A DNA stretch of 64,000 nucleotides from an uncultured Rhodocyclaceae bacterium (GTDB taxonomy: Bacteria; Pseudomonadota; Gammaproteobacteria; Burkholderiales; Rhodocyclaceae), in assembly GCA_934271525.1 (NCBI GenBank), contig CAKQRL010000006.1, positions 22,068 to 86,067 of the forward strand. Direction: 5' to 3'. Shown here piece after piece: positions 1 through 9,974 of this stretch (its first letter is position 1; every line of letters begins with the position of its first letter). A model generated the notes under the pieces. It was not told the origin of the DNA. It was given only the letters and a program-made list of their open reading frames with translations, and did not search any database. A program made the position numbers and the translations under genes.

Positions 1-1
1 C

Positions 2-907
2 TTGGCAGGGTTTAATCCGCAAAGTTGTTGGGATAATTTTATCCACGGCGCTTTTTATTTTGTTCCCGTTTATGCCACCACTTTTGTTGTGGGCGGTTTT
101 TGGGAAGTGTTGTTCGCCAGCATTAGAAAACACGAAGTCAATGAAGGTTTTTTTGTGACTTCCATTTTGTTTTCTTTAATTGTTCCGCCAACGATTCCGC
201 TTTGGCAAGTGGCGCTGGGCATTTCTTTTGGCGTGGTTTTGGCAAAAGAAGTTTTTGGCGGCACGGGCAAAAACTTTTTGAATCCCGCTTTGGCTGGGCG
301 TGCTTTTTTGTTTTTTGCTTATCCGGCGCAAATTTCAGGCGATGCCGTTTGGGTTGCCGTGGATGGTTTAACACAAGCCACACCTTTGGCTTTGGCGGCA
401 TCGGGCGGTGTGGCGGCAATTGAAAACGCCGGCATTTCGTGGATGAATGCTTTTGTTGGTTTTGTTCCCGGTTCTATGGGGGAAACCAGCACCTTGGCAA
501 TTATGCTGGGCGGCGTTTTGTTGTTGCTTTCTGGCATTTCTGCTTGGCGCACGGTCTTGGCGGTGTTTTTGGGAATGCTTGCCATTAGTTCTTTGTTCAA
601 TTGGATTGGTTCTGCGACCAATCCAATGTTTGCCGTTCCGTGGTATTGGCATTTTGTGTTGGGTGGTTTTGCTTTTGGGTTATTTTTTATGACCACCGAC
701 CCCGTTTCCGCCGCAATGACTTCCACAGGCAAATGGATTTACGGTTTTTTAATTGGTGCGATGGTGGTGTTGATTCGCGTCGTCAACCCCGCTTTTCCCG
801 AAGGAATGATGCTGGCCATTTTGCTGGGCAATTTGTGCGCACCGTTAATTGATTATTTTGTTATGCAATCCAATATCAAACGGAGGATGGCACGCGATGA
901 GCACTGA
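2..907 (+). CDS. nqrB: Na+-translocating NADH:quinone reductase subunit B, 5' truncated
   Basis: This is the C-terminal ~300 residues of NqrB, the membrane subunit that carries a covalent FMN and takes part in Na+ pumping by the NQR complex. The gene enters from the left edge, so its true start lies outside the window; the family is about 400 residues. Several hydrophobic helices are visible, and the sequence [10 protein letters not shown] matches the flavinylated threonine region of NqrB. The stop overlaps the start of nqrC by 11 bases, as expected in the compact nqrABCDEF operon. The identification is supported by the four nqr genes that follow. Confidence 0.93.
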   Translation: MAGFNPQSCWDNFIHGAFYFVPVYATTFVVGGFWEVLFASIRKHEVNEGFFVTSILFSLIVPPTIPLWQVALGISFGVVLAKEVFGGTGKNFLNPALAGRAFLFFAYPAQISGDAVWVAVDGLTQATPLALAASGGVAAIENAGISWMNAFVGFVPGSMGETSTLAIMLGGVLLLLSGISAWRTVLAVFLGMLAISSLFNWIGSATNPMFAVPWYWHFVLGGFAFGLFFMTTDPVSAAMTSTGKWIYGFLIGAMVVLIRVVNPAFPEGMMLAILLGNLCAPLIDYFVMQSNIKRRMARDEH

Positions 908-1688
908 AAAAGAATCGGTTGCCAAAACATTATCGGTAGCCTTAATTGTCAGTTTGGTTTCTGCCGTTTTTGTTGCTGGTGCGGCAGTGGGTTTAAAACC
1001 TGTTCAAAAGGAAAACCGCCAAATTGATATGCAAAAAAGCATTTTGCAAATTGCGCAGTTGTTGCCGCAAGGCAATGCCAATGCCGATGAAATCAAACGC
1101 ATTTTTAATAGCCAAATTGAAGCCAAAGTGGTGGATTTAAAATCGGGTTTGTATTTGGAAAATGAAGACCCGAATACTATCAATCCCTTGTTGTTGGCAT
1201 CCGATTCTGCGCAATCGGTGGCGTTGTCGGCTAATGAAGACATTGCCAACATCAAACGGCGTGAAAACAAAAGCGTGGTGTATTGGGCAAAAGATGAAAA
1301 CGGCACCATTCAAAGTTTGATTTTGCCCGTGCGCGGTTACGGGCTTTGGTCTACTTTATACGGCTTTTTGGCGATTAAAGAAGATTTAAACACCGTGGTC
1401 GGTTTGGGTTTTTACCAACACGGGGAGACTCCCGGCTTAGGTGGCGAAGTAGACAACCCCAAATGGAAAGCCAAATGGATTGGCAAAGAATTGTTCCAAG
1501 GTGAGCAACTCAACATTCACGTTATCAAAGGCAATGTCAAAGATTCTGACCCCGATGCCGCCCACAAAGTGGATGGTTTGGCTGGGGCATCTTTAACCAG
1601 CCGCGGCGTGAATAATTTGGTTAATTTTTGGTTAGGCGAACAAGGTTTTGGTGCTTATTTGCAACAACTGCGCAAAGGGGAGGCTTAA
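897..1688 (+). CDS. nqrC: Na+-translocating NADH:quinone reductase subunit C
   Basis: NqrC is the NQR subunit with one N-terminal membrane helix, a periplasmic flavin domain and a covalent FMN. The ATG at 897 is chosen because a GGAGG ribosome site lies about ten bases upstream and the protein then begins [12 protein letters not shown], directly before the single membrane helix (residues about 10-32). Near the C-terminus [12 protein letters not shown] matches the flavinylation motif D-x-x-G-A-S/T-x-T, whose final threonine carries FMN. An in-frame upstream start at 849 would lie within nqrB and is less likely. Confidence 0.93.
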   Translation: MSTEKESVAKTLSVALIVSLVSAVFVAGAAVGLKPVQKENRQIDMQKSILQIAQLLPQGNANADEIKRIFNSQIEAKVVDLKSGLYLENEDPNTINPLLLASDSAQSVALSANEDIANIKRRENKSVVYWAKDENGTIQSLILPVRGYGLWSTLYGFLAIKEDLNTVVGLGFYQHGETPGLGGEVDNPKWKAKWIGKELFQGEQLNIHVIKGNVKDSDPDAAHKVDGLAGASLTSRGVNNLVNFWLGEQGFGAYLQQLRKGEA

Positions 1689-1691
1689 AAA

Positions 1692-2354
1692 ATGGCAAAA
1701 ACAATTTCCGCCAAAGAAGCGCTTTTTGGTCCCATTTTTGAAAACAACCCCATTGCTTTGCAAATTTTGGGCATTTGCTCTGCCTTGGCGGTCACTTCCA
1801 ACTTAAAAACCGCGCTGGTGATGGCAATTTCGCTCACGCTGGTTACCGCTTTTTCTAATTTATTCATTGCAATGATTAGAAACCAAATTCCCGCCTCCAT
1901 TCGTATGATTGTGCAAATGGTGATTATTGCCTCCTTGGTGATTGTGGTAGACCAAGTTTTGCAAGCCTATGCGTATAGTTTGGCAAAACAACTTTCTGTT
2001 TTTGTCGGCTTAATTATTACCAACTGCATTGTGATGGGCAGAGCCGAAGCCTTTGCCATGCAAAACCCGCCCGGCATTTCCTTTTTGGATGGCATTGGCA
2101 ATGGTTTGGGTTACAGCGCAATGTTGTTGACGTTGGGCGTTATTCGGGAGCTTTTTGGTTCTGGCAAGTTGTTTGGCATCAGCATTTTGCAAACGGTCAA
2201 TGATGGCGGTTGGTATATCCCCAACGGTTTGTTGCTTTTGCCGCCTTCTGCTTTCTTTTTGATTGGTTTAATCATTTGGGCATTGCGCACCGCCAAAAAA
2301 GACCAAGCAGAACCTGCCGCTTTTCGCCTTGCCCCACAAGTTAAAGAAGATTAA
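1692..2354 (+). CDS. nqrD: Na+-translocating NADH:quinone reductase subunit D
   Basis: NqrD is a 220-residue integral membrane subunit of NQR; with NqrE it forms an inverted pair of six-helix proteins that hold an intramembrane 2Fe-2S centre. The start [20 protein letters not shown] is typical of the family, and [13 protein letters not shown] contains the conserved cysteine region (LIITNC). The gene starts three bases after the nqrC stop, so it is cotranscribed and probably translationally coupled. Length and order agree with the usual operon. Confidence 0.95.
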   Translation: MAKTISAKEALFGPIFENNPIALQILGICSALAVTSNLKTALVMAISLTLVTAFSNLFIAMIRNQIPASIRMIVQMVIIASLVIVVDQVLQAYAYSLAKQLSVFVGLIITNCIVMGRAEAFAMQNPPGISFLDGIGNGLGYSAMLLTLGVIRELFGSGKLFGISILQTVNDGGWYIPNGLLLLPPSAFFLIGLIIWALRTAKKDQAEPAAFRLAPQVKED

Positions 2355-2366
2355 AGGACACAAACC

Positions 2367-2975
2367 ATGGAACATTATTTAAGTTTATTCATCCGCACCG
2401 TATTTATTGAAAATATGGCGCTCTCGTTCTTTTTGGGGATGTGTTCTTTTATTGCCATTTCCAAAAAGGTGGAAACCGCCTTGGGTTTGGGCGCAGCCAT
2501 TATTGTTGTGCAAGCCATCACAGTGCCTGCCAACAATTTGATTTACACTTTTTTGTTAAAAGAAGGCGCACTTTCTTGGGCAGGTTTGCCCGATGTGGAT
2601 TTGTCCTTTTTGGGTTTGCTTTGTTATATCGGCGTGATTGCCGCCATTGTGCAGATTTTGGAAATGACTTTGGACAAATACATGCCCAGCCTTTACAACG
2701 CTTTGGGCATTTTCTTGCCTTTAATTACGGTCAATTGCGTAGTGATGGCAGGTGCTTTGTTTATGGTGGAGCGCAACTACAATTTTGCTGAAAGCGTGGT
2801 GTATGGTTTTGGCTCAGGTGCTTCTTGGGCGTTGGCAATCGCTTTACTTGCCGCCATACGTGAAAAACTCAAATATTCCGATGTGCCGGCAGGCCTGCGT
2901 GGTTTGGGCATTACTTTTATTACCATCGGGCTGATGTCGCTTGGGTTTATGTCGTTTTCAGGTATTCAACTTTAA
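2367..2975 (+). CDS. nqrE: Na+-translocating NADH:quinone reductase subunit E
   Basis: NqrE is the 202-residue partner of NqrD, with six membrane helices. [20 protein letters not shown] at the start and [14 protein letters not shown] in the middle are characteristic; the cysteine of VNC pairs with that of NqrD to ligate iron-sulfur. It follows nqrD after a 12-base gap containing AAAGGA as ribosome site and is followed by nqrF six bases later. No odd features were seen. Confidence 0.95.
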   Translation: MEHYLSLFIRTVFIENMALSFFLGMCSFIAISKKVETALGLGAAIIVVQAITVPANNLIYTFLLKEGALSWAGLPDVDLSFLGLLCYIGVIAAIVQILEMTLDKYMPSLYNALGIFLPLITVNCVVMAGALFMVERNYNFAESVVYGFGSGASWALAIALLAAIREKLKYSDVPAGLRGLGITFITIGLMSLGFMSFSGIQL

Positions 2976-2981
2976 AGGGAG

Positions 2982-4211
2982 ATGGCGATGAATATCGGTG
3001 AAATTTTGCTCGCCATTGGTATGTTTACTGGCGTGGTGTTGCTTTTGGCAATCATCATCATTGGCGCGCGCTCGGTTTTGGTGCAAACAGGCAAAGTGAA
3101 AATCACTTTAAATGGTGAAAAAAGCATAGAAGTTGAAGCCGGCGGCAAGCTTTTGCAAACCTTGGCAAATGAACAAGTTTTTTTGTCTTCGGCTTGCGGT
3201 GGCGGCGGCACGTGCGGGCAATGCAAATGCATTGTGAAATCGGGCGGTGGCGATATGTTGCCAACGGAAGAAGCGCATTTTAATAAAAAACAAGCCCGCG
3301 CAGGTTGGCGGCTTTCTTGCCAAACGCCTGTTAAGCAAAATATGGAAGTGGTGGTGCCCGAAGATGTTTTTGGTGTAAAAAAATGGGAATGCACGGTGGA
3401 ATCCAATCACAATGTTGCCACTTACATTAAAGAATTGGTGTTGCGCTTGCCCAAAGGCGAAGAAGTCAATTTCCGTGCGGGCGGTTATGTGCAACTGGAA
3501 TGCCCGCCGCATCAAGTTGCTTACAAAGATTTTGCCATTGAAGAAGAATACCGCCCAGAGTGGGACAAATTCAACATTTGGCGCTATGTCTCCAAAGTTA
3601 CTGAACCCGTTGTGCGGGCTTATTCTATGGCGAATTACCCCGAAGAAAAGGGCATTGTTAAATTTAATATTCGTGTGGCAACGCCGCCCAAAGCGCGCGA
3701 TGATATCCCGCCGGGCAAAATGTCTTCTTATGTTTTTTCTTTAAAACCGGGCGACAAAATCACCGTTTATGGTCCTTTTGGGGAATTTTTTGCCAAAGAA
3801 ACCGATGCCGAAATGGTGTTTGTTGGCGGCGGCGCTGGAATGGCGCCAATGCGCTCACACATTTTTGACCAATTAAAACGCATCAAAACCAAACGCAAAA
3901 TTTCTTTTTGGTATGGCGCACGTTCTTTGCGTGAAGCGTTTTACATTGAAGAATTCAACCAGTTGGCAGAAGAAAACCCCAATTTTACGTGGCATTTGGC
4001 TTTGTCGGACGCTTTGCCAGAAGACAATTGGAAAGGCTACACGGGTTTTATTCACCAAGTGTTGTTTGACCATTATTTGAAAGACCACCCAGCGCCAGAA
4101 GATTGTGAATTTTATATGTGCGGCCCCGGCCCAATGACGCGCGCCACCATTGAAATGTTGCACAATTTGGGCGTGGAAGATGAAAACATTTTGTTGGATA
4201 ATTTTGGTTGA
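2982..4211 (+). CDS. nqrF: Na+-translocating NADH:quinone reductase subunit F
   Basis: NqrF is the NADH-oxidising entry subunit: an N-terminal membrane anchor (residues about 5-30), a plant-type 2Fe-2S ferredoxin domain and a C-terminal FAD/NADH reductase domain. The cysteines of [15 protein letters not shown] plus a later LSC give the four cluster ligands. The flavin motif RAYSMANYP and the NAD region [13 protein letters not shown] are clear. At 409 residues it has family length. It closes the nqr operon; an inverted repeat pair starting seven bases after its stop probably ends transcription. Confidence 0.95.
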   Translation: MAMNIGEILLAIGMFTGVVLLLAIIIIGARSVLVQTGKVKITLNGEKSIEVEAGGKLLQTLANEQVFLSSACGGGGTCGQCKCIVKSGGGDMLPTEEAHFNKKQARAGWRLSCQTPVKQNMEVVVPEDVFGVKKWECTVESNHNVATYIKELVLRLPKGEEVNFRAGGYVQLECPPHQVAYKDFAIEEEYRPEWDKFNIWRYVSKVTEPVVRAYSMANYPEEKGIVKFNIRVATPPKARDDIPPGKMSSYVFSLKPGDKITVYGPFGEFFAKETDAEMVFVGGGAGMAPMRSHIFDQLKRIKTKRKISFWYGARSLREAFYIEEFNQLAEENPNFTWHLALSDALPEDNWKGYTGFIHQVLFDHYLKDHPAPEDCEFYMCGPGPMTRATIEMLHNLGVEDENILLDNFG

Positions 4212-4217
4212 TTTTTT

Positions 4218-4268
4218 TCCACGGTAAACCTAGAATTTTTTTGAAAATTTTTGAAGGTTGACCGTGGA
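4218..4268. repeat. Inverted pair of the TCCACGGTMAAC repeat after nqrF
   Basis: TCCACGGTAAAC (4218-4229) faces GTTGACCGTGGA (4257-4268) across an A/T-rich centre. A transcript can fold the two into a stem, and T runs follow, so the pair probably terminates the nqr operon. Confidence 0.75.
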
Positions 4269-4290
4269 TTTTTGAAAATGGATATTGAAA

Positions 4291-4794
4291 ATGAACGAAA
4301 AAGAATTATTAGAATTGTTAAAAAACGAATTTGGCACACATTTAAAACAACGTGCGCGTGAAAAGGATGCCGATTTATTAACATTTTTATTAAACAATAA
4401 AGATTTTAAAACCCGTTTTTTTGAAAACATTGCAGGCGCACTTGTTTTTAAAGAAAGGGAATTTTTGCGTTTTTGTGAAAGTTATGTTTTGAATAAAAGT
4501 TTTACCCGTTTTAAAAACAAAATTGGTTTGAGTTTTGAAAATGAAGAATTGTTGAAAAAAAATGAAAACACCATTTTAAATTTTCCATTTAAAGATTGTG
4601 TTTTAAAAGGTGCGCAAACAAAAGACGATGAAAAAGAAAACGAATTGTTTTTTAATGAAATTTTAGCCCAAACGGAAATTGACGTTTTGTTTCAACCAAA
4701 GGCTTTGCATAATTTTGAATTGATTCAAAAAGAAAATAATAAAAACATTCAAAATGTTTTAAGCGTCACAACCCCCCTCCCCCCAATTTTTTAA
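4291..4794 (+). CDS. Type III DNA methyltransferase Mod, 5' part (frameshifted off)
   Basis: This frame encodes the N-terminal ~165 residues of a type III Mod protein: a charged helical region typical of Mod subunits ahead of the methyltransferase domain, ending SVTTPLPPIF at a stop in the T6 run. ATG 4291 is chosen; a TTG at 4285 in frame is possible. The expected continuation NFLIKGNNLLALH lies in the next frame, directly after the C6TC6 tract. One extra base in the tract joins both frames into a 607-residue Mod. As it stands the gene makes a fragment with no catalytic motif, so methylation should be off. Confidence 0.75.
   Translation: MNEKELLELLKNEFGTHLKQRAREKDADLLTFLLNNKDFKTRFFENIAGALVFKEREFLRFCESYVLNKSFTRFKNKIGLSFENEELLKKNENTILNFPFKDCVLKGAQTKDDEKENELFFNEILAQTEIDVLFQPKALHNFELIQKENNKNIQNVLSVTTPLPPIF
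4772..4792 (+). repeat. Homopolymer tract C6-T-C6-AA-T6 at the mod frameshift
   Basis: Two runs of six C separated by one T, then AA and six T, sit exactly where the two mod reading frames part. Runs of this kind slip during replication. Adding one C makes the reading TPLPPNFLIKGNN, restoring the family sequence; the present length gives a stop at 4792-4794. Confidence 0.7.
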
Positions 4795-4817
4795 TTAAGG
4801 GGAATAATTTATTAGCC

Positions 4818-6113
4818 TTGCACACTTTAAAAAATCGTGCGGATATTTATGGCAAAGTCAAATTGATTTACATTGACCCGCCTTATAACACGGGCAATGA
4901 TAGTTTTAATTACAACGACAATTTTAATCATTCCACATGGTTGTGTTTTATGAAAAACCGCTTGGAAATTGCGCGGGATTTTTTGCGCGATGACGGCGTG
5001 ATTTTCGTGCAATGCGATGACAACGAGCAAGCTTATTTGAAAGTTTTAATGGATGAGATTTTTGGGAGAGAGAATTTTGTGAGTTGTTTTATATGGAAAA
5101 AAAATAAAAGCGGTAATCAAAATGCAATTTATATGTCAGTGCAACATGAGTATATATTAGCTTATGTTTTAAATTTAAAAAAAGAAAAATGGCGAATTTC
5201 GTATTCGCAAAATGATTTAAAAGATTATAAGGAAAAAGACGAAAAAGGATTTTTTTATTGGAAACCATCTTACCATTCCACCAGGGGAAAAGATTTAACA
5301 ATAAATTACAAACAAAAAGAATATCTTTTACCAAAATGTATTTATTCAGAGAATAAAGTTTTAAAATTATTAAATGATGACGACGGTGCTTTTAGAAAAA
5401 ATTCTAAAGGAGAGATGGCATTTTACATTAAACAAAGAATAAAAAATGGTATGTTACCTTATTCTTTATTGAATCCAAAAGATTTTCCAATGACAGAAGA
5501 TGCCATTAAAGAAATACGAGATTTATTTGGTTTTAATATTTTTGATACACCGAAGCCTGAAAAACTCATTTCTTATTTAATTGATATAACTACAAACGAA
5601 AACGACCTTGTAATGGACTTTTTTGCAGGAAGTGGCACCACGCTAGCCGTGGCGCACAAAATGAATCGCCGTTGGGTTGGCATTGAACAAATGGATTACA
5701 TTGAAAACATCACCAAAGAACGCTTGAAAAAAGTGTTGAATGGCGAACAAGGCGGCATTTCAAAAGCGGTGAATTTTAACGGCGGCGGCAGTTTTGTTTA
5801 TTGTGAATTGATGCCTTTAAACGCCGTTTTCAAACAAAAAATCAAAAAAGTCAAAACCCAAAATGATTGGGATGAACTATTTGAAGATTTAAAACAAAAA
5901 GCTTTTGTGGATTACCGCATGGATATCCAAAACTTATTAAAAGACAAAGATTTTTTTGAATTAAATTCAACTGACAAAAAAGAAATTCTCTTTCAAATTT
6001 TGGATAAAAATATGGATTATATGCTTTACACCGATATTGAAGATCGCGACCACCCTATTGATAAAGAAACAATCGCTTTAAACAAAATCTTTTACGGAGA
6101 AAAAAATGAATAA
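4818..6113 (+). CDS. Type III DNA methyltransferase Mod, catalytic part (out of frame with its N-terminus)
   Basis: This is the catalytic part of an N6-adenine methyltransferase. IDPPYNTGND (near 4873) is the catalytic DPPY motif and FFAGSGTTLA (near 5620) the S-adenosylmethionine motif. The order DPPY, then target recognition domain, then FxGSG is that of beta-class type III Mod enzymes. The listed start is an internal TTG; the frame is open further back to about 4758, and the sequence GNNLLALHTL belongs to the same protein. The middle (about 5090-5600) is clearly more A/T-rich than either flank. It overlaps res by eight bases. Confidence 0.8.
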   Translation: MHTLKNRADIYGKVKLIYIDPPYNTGNDSFNYNDNFNHSTWLCFMKNRLEIARDFLRDDGVIFVQCDDNEQAYLKVLMDEIFGRENFVSCFIWKKNKSGNQNAIYMSVQHEYILAYVLNLKKEKWRISYSQNDLKDYKEKDEKGFFYWKPSYHSTRGKDLTINYKQKEYLLPKCIYSENKVLKLLNDDDGAFRKNSKGEMAFYIKQRIKNGMLPYSLLNPKDFPMTEDAIKEIRDLFGFNIFDTPKPEKLISYLIDITTNENDLVMDFFAGSGTTLAVAHKMNRRWVGIEQMDYIENITKERLKKVLNGEQGGISKAVNFNGGGSFVYCELMPLNAVFKQKIKKVKTQNDWDELFEDLKQKAFVDYRMDIQNLLKDKDFFELNSTDKKEILFQILDKNMDYMLYTDIEDRDHPIDKETIALNKIFYGEKNE

Positions 6114-8721
6114 CAAAAAAACACTGAAAGAAGAAATTGCAGAAAAAAAAGGCACTGAAAACATAGAAAAAATTGAATTGCTTTCGCATATTACGCAAAA
6201 TTTAAACAAAACATTGCGCATTTATCAAAAAAATGCCTTGCGTTATTATTTGGCAAATTTTAAATACAAAGAATTTAACCGCCACCATTTAATGTTCAAT
6301 ATGGCAACGGGCAGCGGCAAAACTCTGGTGATGGCTGCTATTATTTTGGATTGTTACAAAAGAGGTTACCGCAACTTTTTGTTTTTTGTGGATAGAACAT
6401 ATATTGTGGCAAAAACGCGCGATAATTTTACAAACAACAAAAGCGCAAAATATTTGTTTGCAGAAAATATCAATATTGATAACAAAAAAATAGCCATCAA
6501 CGTTGTGGATAGTTTTGAAGATTCCAAAGAAAATGCCATCAACATTTCTTTTAAAACCGTGCAAGGATTGTATAGTTTATTTAATAGTGAAAAAGAAAAT
6601 GCCATCACATTTGAAAATTTTGAAAATCGCAAAATCGTCTTTTTAGCCGATGAAGCACACCATTTGAATGCCGACACCAAAAAACAAACAAAAGACGAAG
6701 AAAATATAAAAAAAGGTTGGGAAGATATTATCAACAAAGCCTTTGCCGCTAACCCTGACAATTTAATGTTTGAATTTACTGCCACTATTCCTAGAATTGA
6801 TATTGTTTTAGAAAAATACAAAGACAAAATTATTGCCGATTATGATTTGAAACAATTTTGCGAAGAGCAATTTAGCAAAAAAATATTTTTATTAAAATAT
6901 GAAAATAGAGCCATCAATAATCGTTTTTTAGGCGCTATTCTTTTGAATATTTTCCGCCAATTAGTGGCAAAAAAATATTTGCCCAAACAACACCATTTTA
7001 AACCCGTGATGCTTTTTAAAAGCGAAACCATTGCAACATCCGAAGCCATACAAATAGAATTTTTGGAATATGTTGAAAAATTAAAAGTAAAAGACATCCG
7101 CAACTTTTATTCTTTTGTGAATGCTGACAATCAAGGTTTTGAATTATTAGCAAAAAGCAAAGAGTTTTTCAAAGAATATTGGGGGGATAATTTTTCACAA
7201 AATTTATTAGAAATGATTCAAGCCGAAATCAATGAAAATGTTTGTTTAAATGTGAATAATGATTCTCAAGCGGAAAGGAATCAGTTGTTATTAAACAGCT
7301 TGGAAAGTGTTGAAAACCCCATCCGCGTGATTTTTGCCGTGGATAAATTAAATGAAGGTTGGGATGTTTTAAATTTATTTGATATTGTGCGCACCAAATC
7401 CGAAGAAAGCAGAACAATTCCAAAAGCAACAACAACCAAAGAAGCACAGTTGATTGGGCGCGGCGCACGCTATTGTCCTTTTCCTTTTGATGATGGCGAT
7501 TTATACAAACGCAAATTTGATAACGAGCGCCATCCTTTAAGTGCTTTGGAAAGTTTAAGCTACCACACCATCAATTCCGTGGATTACATCAATAAGTTAA
7601 ATGAAGCCTTGGAAGAAATGGGTATTACGCCAGAAAAAACCGCAAAAGAAATCACTTTAAATTTAAACAAAAAAGCCAAAAAAATGCAGAAAGACGGAAT
7701 AAAAGCAATTTCCTTGGCATTAAATAGCCGCAGTGAACCGCTGCCGTTGTTGGATAAACCGATTGATAATAAAATTAAAGCAAATAAAATTTTTAAAGGC
7801 ATGCAAATTCCATTGATTAGAACAAACCGAGTGGAAGAAATTGAAGTATTTTCAAGTGATGAAGAAAAAAAGACCATTTTTAAGACTTTTCATTTGAAAG
7901 AAATTCCATTGTCCATTTGGCAAAAAGCATTGAATCAAACGCAAACAGGGAATTTAAATTTTCAAAGTTTGCATAAAGAATTTAAATTTTCATCCCGCAC
8001 GGAATTTTTTGAATTTGTGCAAAATGAAACGTGTATTGTTCACAAAAGCCAACAAACGAAGGGCAGAGAAGAACAATTAGGCATTGCTGCATTTATTTTG
8101 GAAAATTTTCAAAAAAAATGGGATGAAGAAAAAAATAAAAAAATCAATTACAAAGTGTTTGATTTTGAAATCAAACATCATTTTGAATTAGAAAAACGTA
8201 CAATATGGAGCAAAAACGAAGCAACATCTTGCAAAGAATACGATTGGTTGGTTTATGACAAATGCTTGAATGATTCTGAATTGGAAATTAGTTTTTTAGA
8301 TTTTATAGAAACGCATAAAACTGAAATTGATGCCGTTTTTAAAAATTGGTTGGTTATTCGCAACGAGCAATACAAAGACTTGGTGCTTTATAACAATGAT
8401 GAAAAATCTCCTTCTTATGCCGAACGTTTTTTCCCTGATTTTATATTTTGGGGAGAATACCAATCGGGAGATAAAATTGCCATTGAATGTTTTATGGAAT
8501 CCAAAGGCGAACATTTAATAGAAAAAGACAAATGGAAAGAAAATTTATTAAAATCCCTAAAAGGTGAATGTATTCAAAAAAACAACAATAAAATTTTTGT
8601 GGAAGGTTTATGCTTTTTCCGCACAAAAGCAGAAAATCACGCCTTTAAAGATGATTTTTGGAAATTTATAGAAAAATACAAAAAAAATCCACGGTCAACC
8701 GATTATTTTTTTCAAAAATAA
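6106..8721 (+). CDS. Type III restriction enzyme Res subunit
   Basis: The 871-residue Res subunit translocates or slides on DNA and cuts when Mod has not protected the site; it works in complex with Mod. NMATGSGKTLVMAA (residues about 63-76) is Walker A of a superfamily 2 helicase, LADEAHH (near 181) is the DEAH box, and LIGRGARY (near 448) is a late helicase motif. PDFIFWGEYQSGDKIAIECF near residue 776 looks like the PD-ExK-type nuclease. The C-terminal residues NPRSTDYFF are encoded by one arm of the dispersed repeat. With mod off, cutting should also be off, since Res needs Mod. Confidence 0.88.
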   Translation: MNNKKTLKEEIAEKKGTENIEKIELLSHITQNLNKTLRIYQKNALRYYLANFKYKEFNRHHLMFNMATGSGKTLVMAAIILDCYKRGYRNFLFFVDRTYIVAKTRDNFTNNKSAKYLFAENINIDNKKIAINVVDSFEDSKENAINISFKTVQGLYSLFNSEKENAITFENFENRKIVFLADEAHHLNADTKKQTKDEENIKKGWEDIINKAFAANPDNLMFEFTATIPRIDIVLEKYKDKIIADYDLKQFCEEQFSKKIFLLKYENRAINNRFLGAILLNIFRQLVAKKYLPKQHHFKPVMLFKSETIATSEAIQIEFLEYVEKLKVKDIRNFYSFVNADNQGFELLAKSKEFFKEYWGDNFSQNLLEMIQAEINENVCLNVNNDSQAERNQLLLNSLESVENPIRVIFAVDKLNEGWDVLNLFDIVRTKSEESRTIPKATTTKEAQLIGRGARYCPFPFDDGDLYKRKFDNERHPLSALESLSYHTINSVDYINKLNEALEEMGITPEKTAKEITLNLNKKAKKMQKDGIKAISLALNSRSEPLPLLDKPIDNKIKANKIFKGMQIPLIRTNRVEEIEVFSSDEEKKTIFKTFHLKEIPLSIWQKALNQTQTGNLNFQSLHKEFKFSSRTEFFEFVQNETCIVHKSQQTKGREEQLGIAAFILENFQKKWDEEKNKKINYKVFDFEIKHHFELEKRTIWSKNEATSCKEYDWLVYDKCLNDSELEISFLDFIETHKTEIDAVFKNWLVIRNEQYKDLVLYNNDEKSPSYAERFFPDFIFWGEYQSGDKIAIECFMESKGEHLIEKDKWKENLLKSLKGECIQKNNNKIFVEGLCFFRTKAENHAFKDDFWKFIEKYKKNPRSTDYFFQK

Positions 8722-8738
8722 AAAACGTTGACCGTGGA
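8688..8738. repeat. Inverted pair of the TCCACGGTMAAC repeat at the end of res
   Basis: TCCACGGTCAAC (8688-8699) lies inside the last codons of res and GTTGACCGTGGA (8727-8738) lies after its stop. The stem sits between convergent res and patB and can act as a two-way terminator. Confidence 0.75.
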
Positions 8739-8756
8739 TTTTTATTTTTAAAAAGT

Positions 8757-9893
8757 TTAAAACGCCGATTCAATGCAGGATAATCCGGCGTTTAATTGCC
8801 TTGGTGTGGTGCCGAAGTTAAGCCGCAAAAAGTTTGGTGCGCCAAAATCCGCACCGTTGGATAAACCAATGCCGTGGTTTTCAAAAAACGCTTCCGGGTT
8901 CTTTTGGTTTAAGGCGCGCGCATCAATCCACGCCAAATAGGTAGCTTCTACCCAATGCGTTTTGAGTTTTGGCAAAGCGTTGATGCGTTTAAAAACTTCT
9001 TCTCGGTTTTGGTGCAAGACGTTGAGCAAGGCTTTGCGCCATTCATCGCAACTTGAAAACGCCGCACGCGCGGCTTCCAATCCCAAAACATTCACATCCG
9101 GCACAATGCCCGCTTTGGCAGCCAAAAAGCGCGCGCGCAATTTTTCATCTGGGATAATTGCAAAAGCAGCAGCCAAGCCCGGCAGGTTATAAGTTTTGGA
9201 AGGCGCCATCAAGGTAATGGCGTTTTGTTCGGCGATTTTTAAAAAAGGAATATGGGCGCGTTTATCCAACATCAAATCGGCGTGGATTTCATCTGAGCAA
9301 ACTGCAATGTTGTAATGCGTTGCCAAATCGGCGAGTTGTTGCAATTCTTCAATTTGCCACGCACGCCCCACAGGGTTGTGCGGGTGGCACAAAAACAAAA
9401 TGGAATCGGGCGCGGCTTTTTGAAAGGCTTTTTCTAAATTCGCAAAATCCATGCGCCATTCGTTTTTGTTTTTTTCAGGTTCGTTGGATGGCGCAAGCAA
9501 AGGCACATCAATGCGTTTTTTGTTGTTCAAAATGGGCGCTTTTAAAAAAGGCGGATATACTGGCGGCATCACGATAATGTTACCGCTTGCAAAACGCGCC
9601 ACCACGTTCAAAGCGAGCACCAAACCCGGAATCCAAATAATCCAATCGGGCGAAAGGGCATAATCGTATTGCGCTGCCGCATAGTTTGCGATGGTTTCAT
9701 TCAACGCCAAATCGGGTGTGGTGTAGCCCAAAACAGGATGTTGCAAGCGTTTTTGAATGGCGGCAATAACCTGATTAGGCGCGGCAAAATCCATATCCGC
9801 CACCCAAAATGGCAAAATATCGCGCCCTTTGTATTTTTCCCATTTTAAAGAATGCGTATTTTGGCGCGCAATAGGCGTTTGAAAGTCAAACAT
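8757..9893 (-). CDS. PatB/MalY-type PLP-dependent C-S lyase (probable cystathionine beta-lyase)
   Basis: A 378-residue fold-type I aminotransferase-like enzyme of the PatB/MalY family, which cleaves cystathionine or cysteine conjugates. The opening residues with WKYKGRD-like WEKYKGRDILPFWVADMDF are diagnostic. HPHNPVGRAW is the substrate/PLP loop, VCSDEIHADL holds the PLP aspartate, and SKTYNLPGLA contains the Schiff-base lysine. A good AAGGA ribosome site precedes ATG 9893. It lies downstream of the pyr genes on the same strand but after a repeat pair, so it may be separately transcribed. The substrate cannot be told from sequence. Confidence 0.82.
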   Translation of the reverse strand: MFDFQTPIARQNTHSLKWEKYKGRDILPFWVADMDFAAPNQVIAAIQKRLQHPVLGYTTPDLALNETIANYAAAQYDYALSPDWIIWIPGLVLALNVVARFASGNIIVMPPVYPPFLKAPILNNKKRIDVPLLAPSNEPEKNKNEWRMDFANLEKAFQKAAPDSILFLCHPHNPVGRAWQIEELQQLADLATHYNIAVCSDEIHADLMLDKRAHIPFLKIAEQNAITLMAPSKTYNLPGLAAAFAIIPDEKLRARFLAAKAGIVPDVNVLGLEAARAAFSSCDEWRKALLNVLHQNREEVFKRINALPKLKTHWVEATYLAWIDARALNQKNPEAFFENHGIGLSNGADFGAPNFLRLNFGTTPRQLNAGLSCIESAF

Positions 9894-9923
9894 TTAAAAA
9901 ATCCTTGATAAAAAACAAAAAAA

Positions 9924-9974
9924 TCCACGGTAAACCTTAAAAAATTTTCAAAAAAAATTTTTGTTTACCGTGGA
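9924..9974. repeat. Inverted repeat pair between pyrC' and patB
   Basis: TCCACGGTAAAC (9924-9935) and GTTTACCGTGGA (9963-9974) form a perfect 12-base stem with an A/T-rich loop. The right arm supplies the TAA stop of the dihydroorotase-like gene, read on the minus strand. It probably terminates the pyr operon. Confidence 0.8.
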
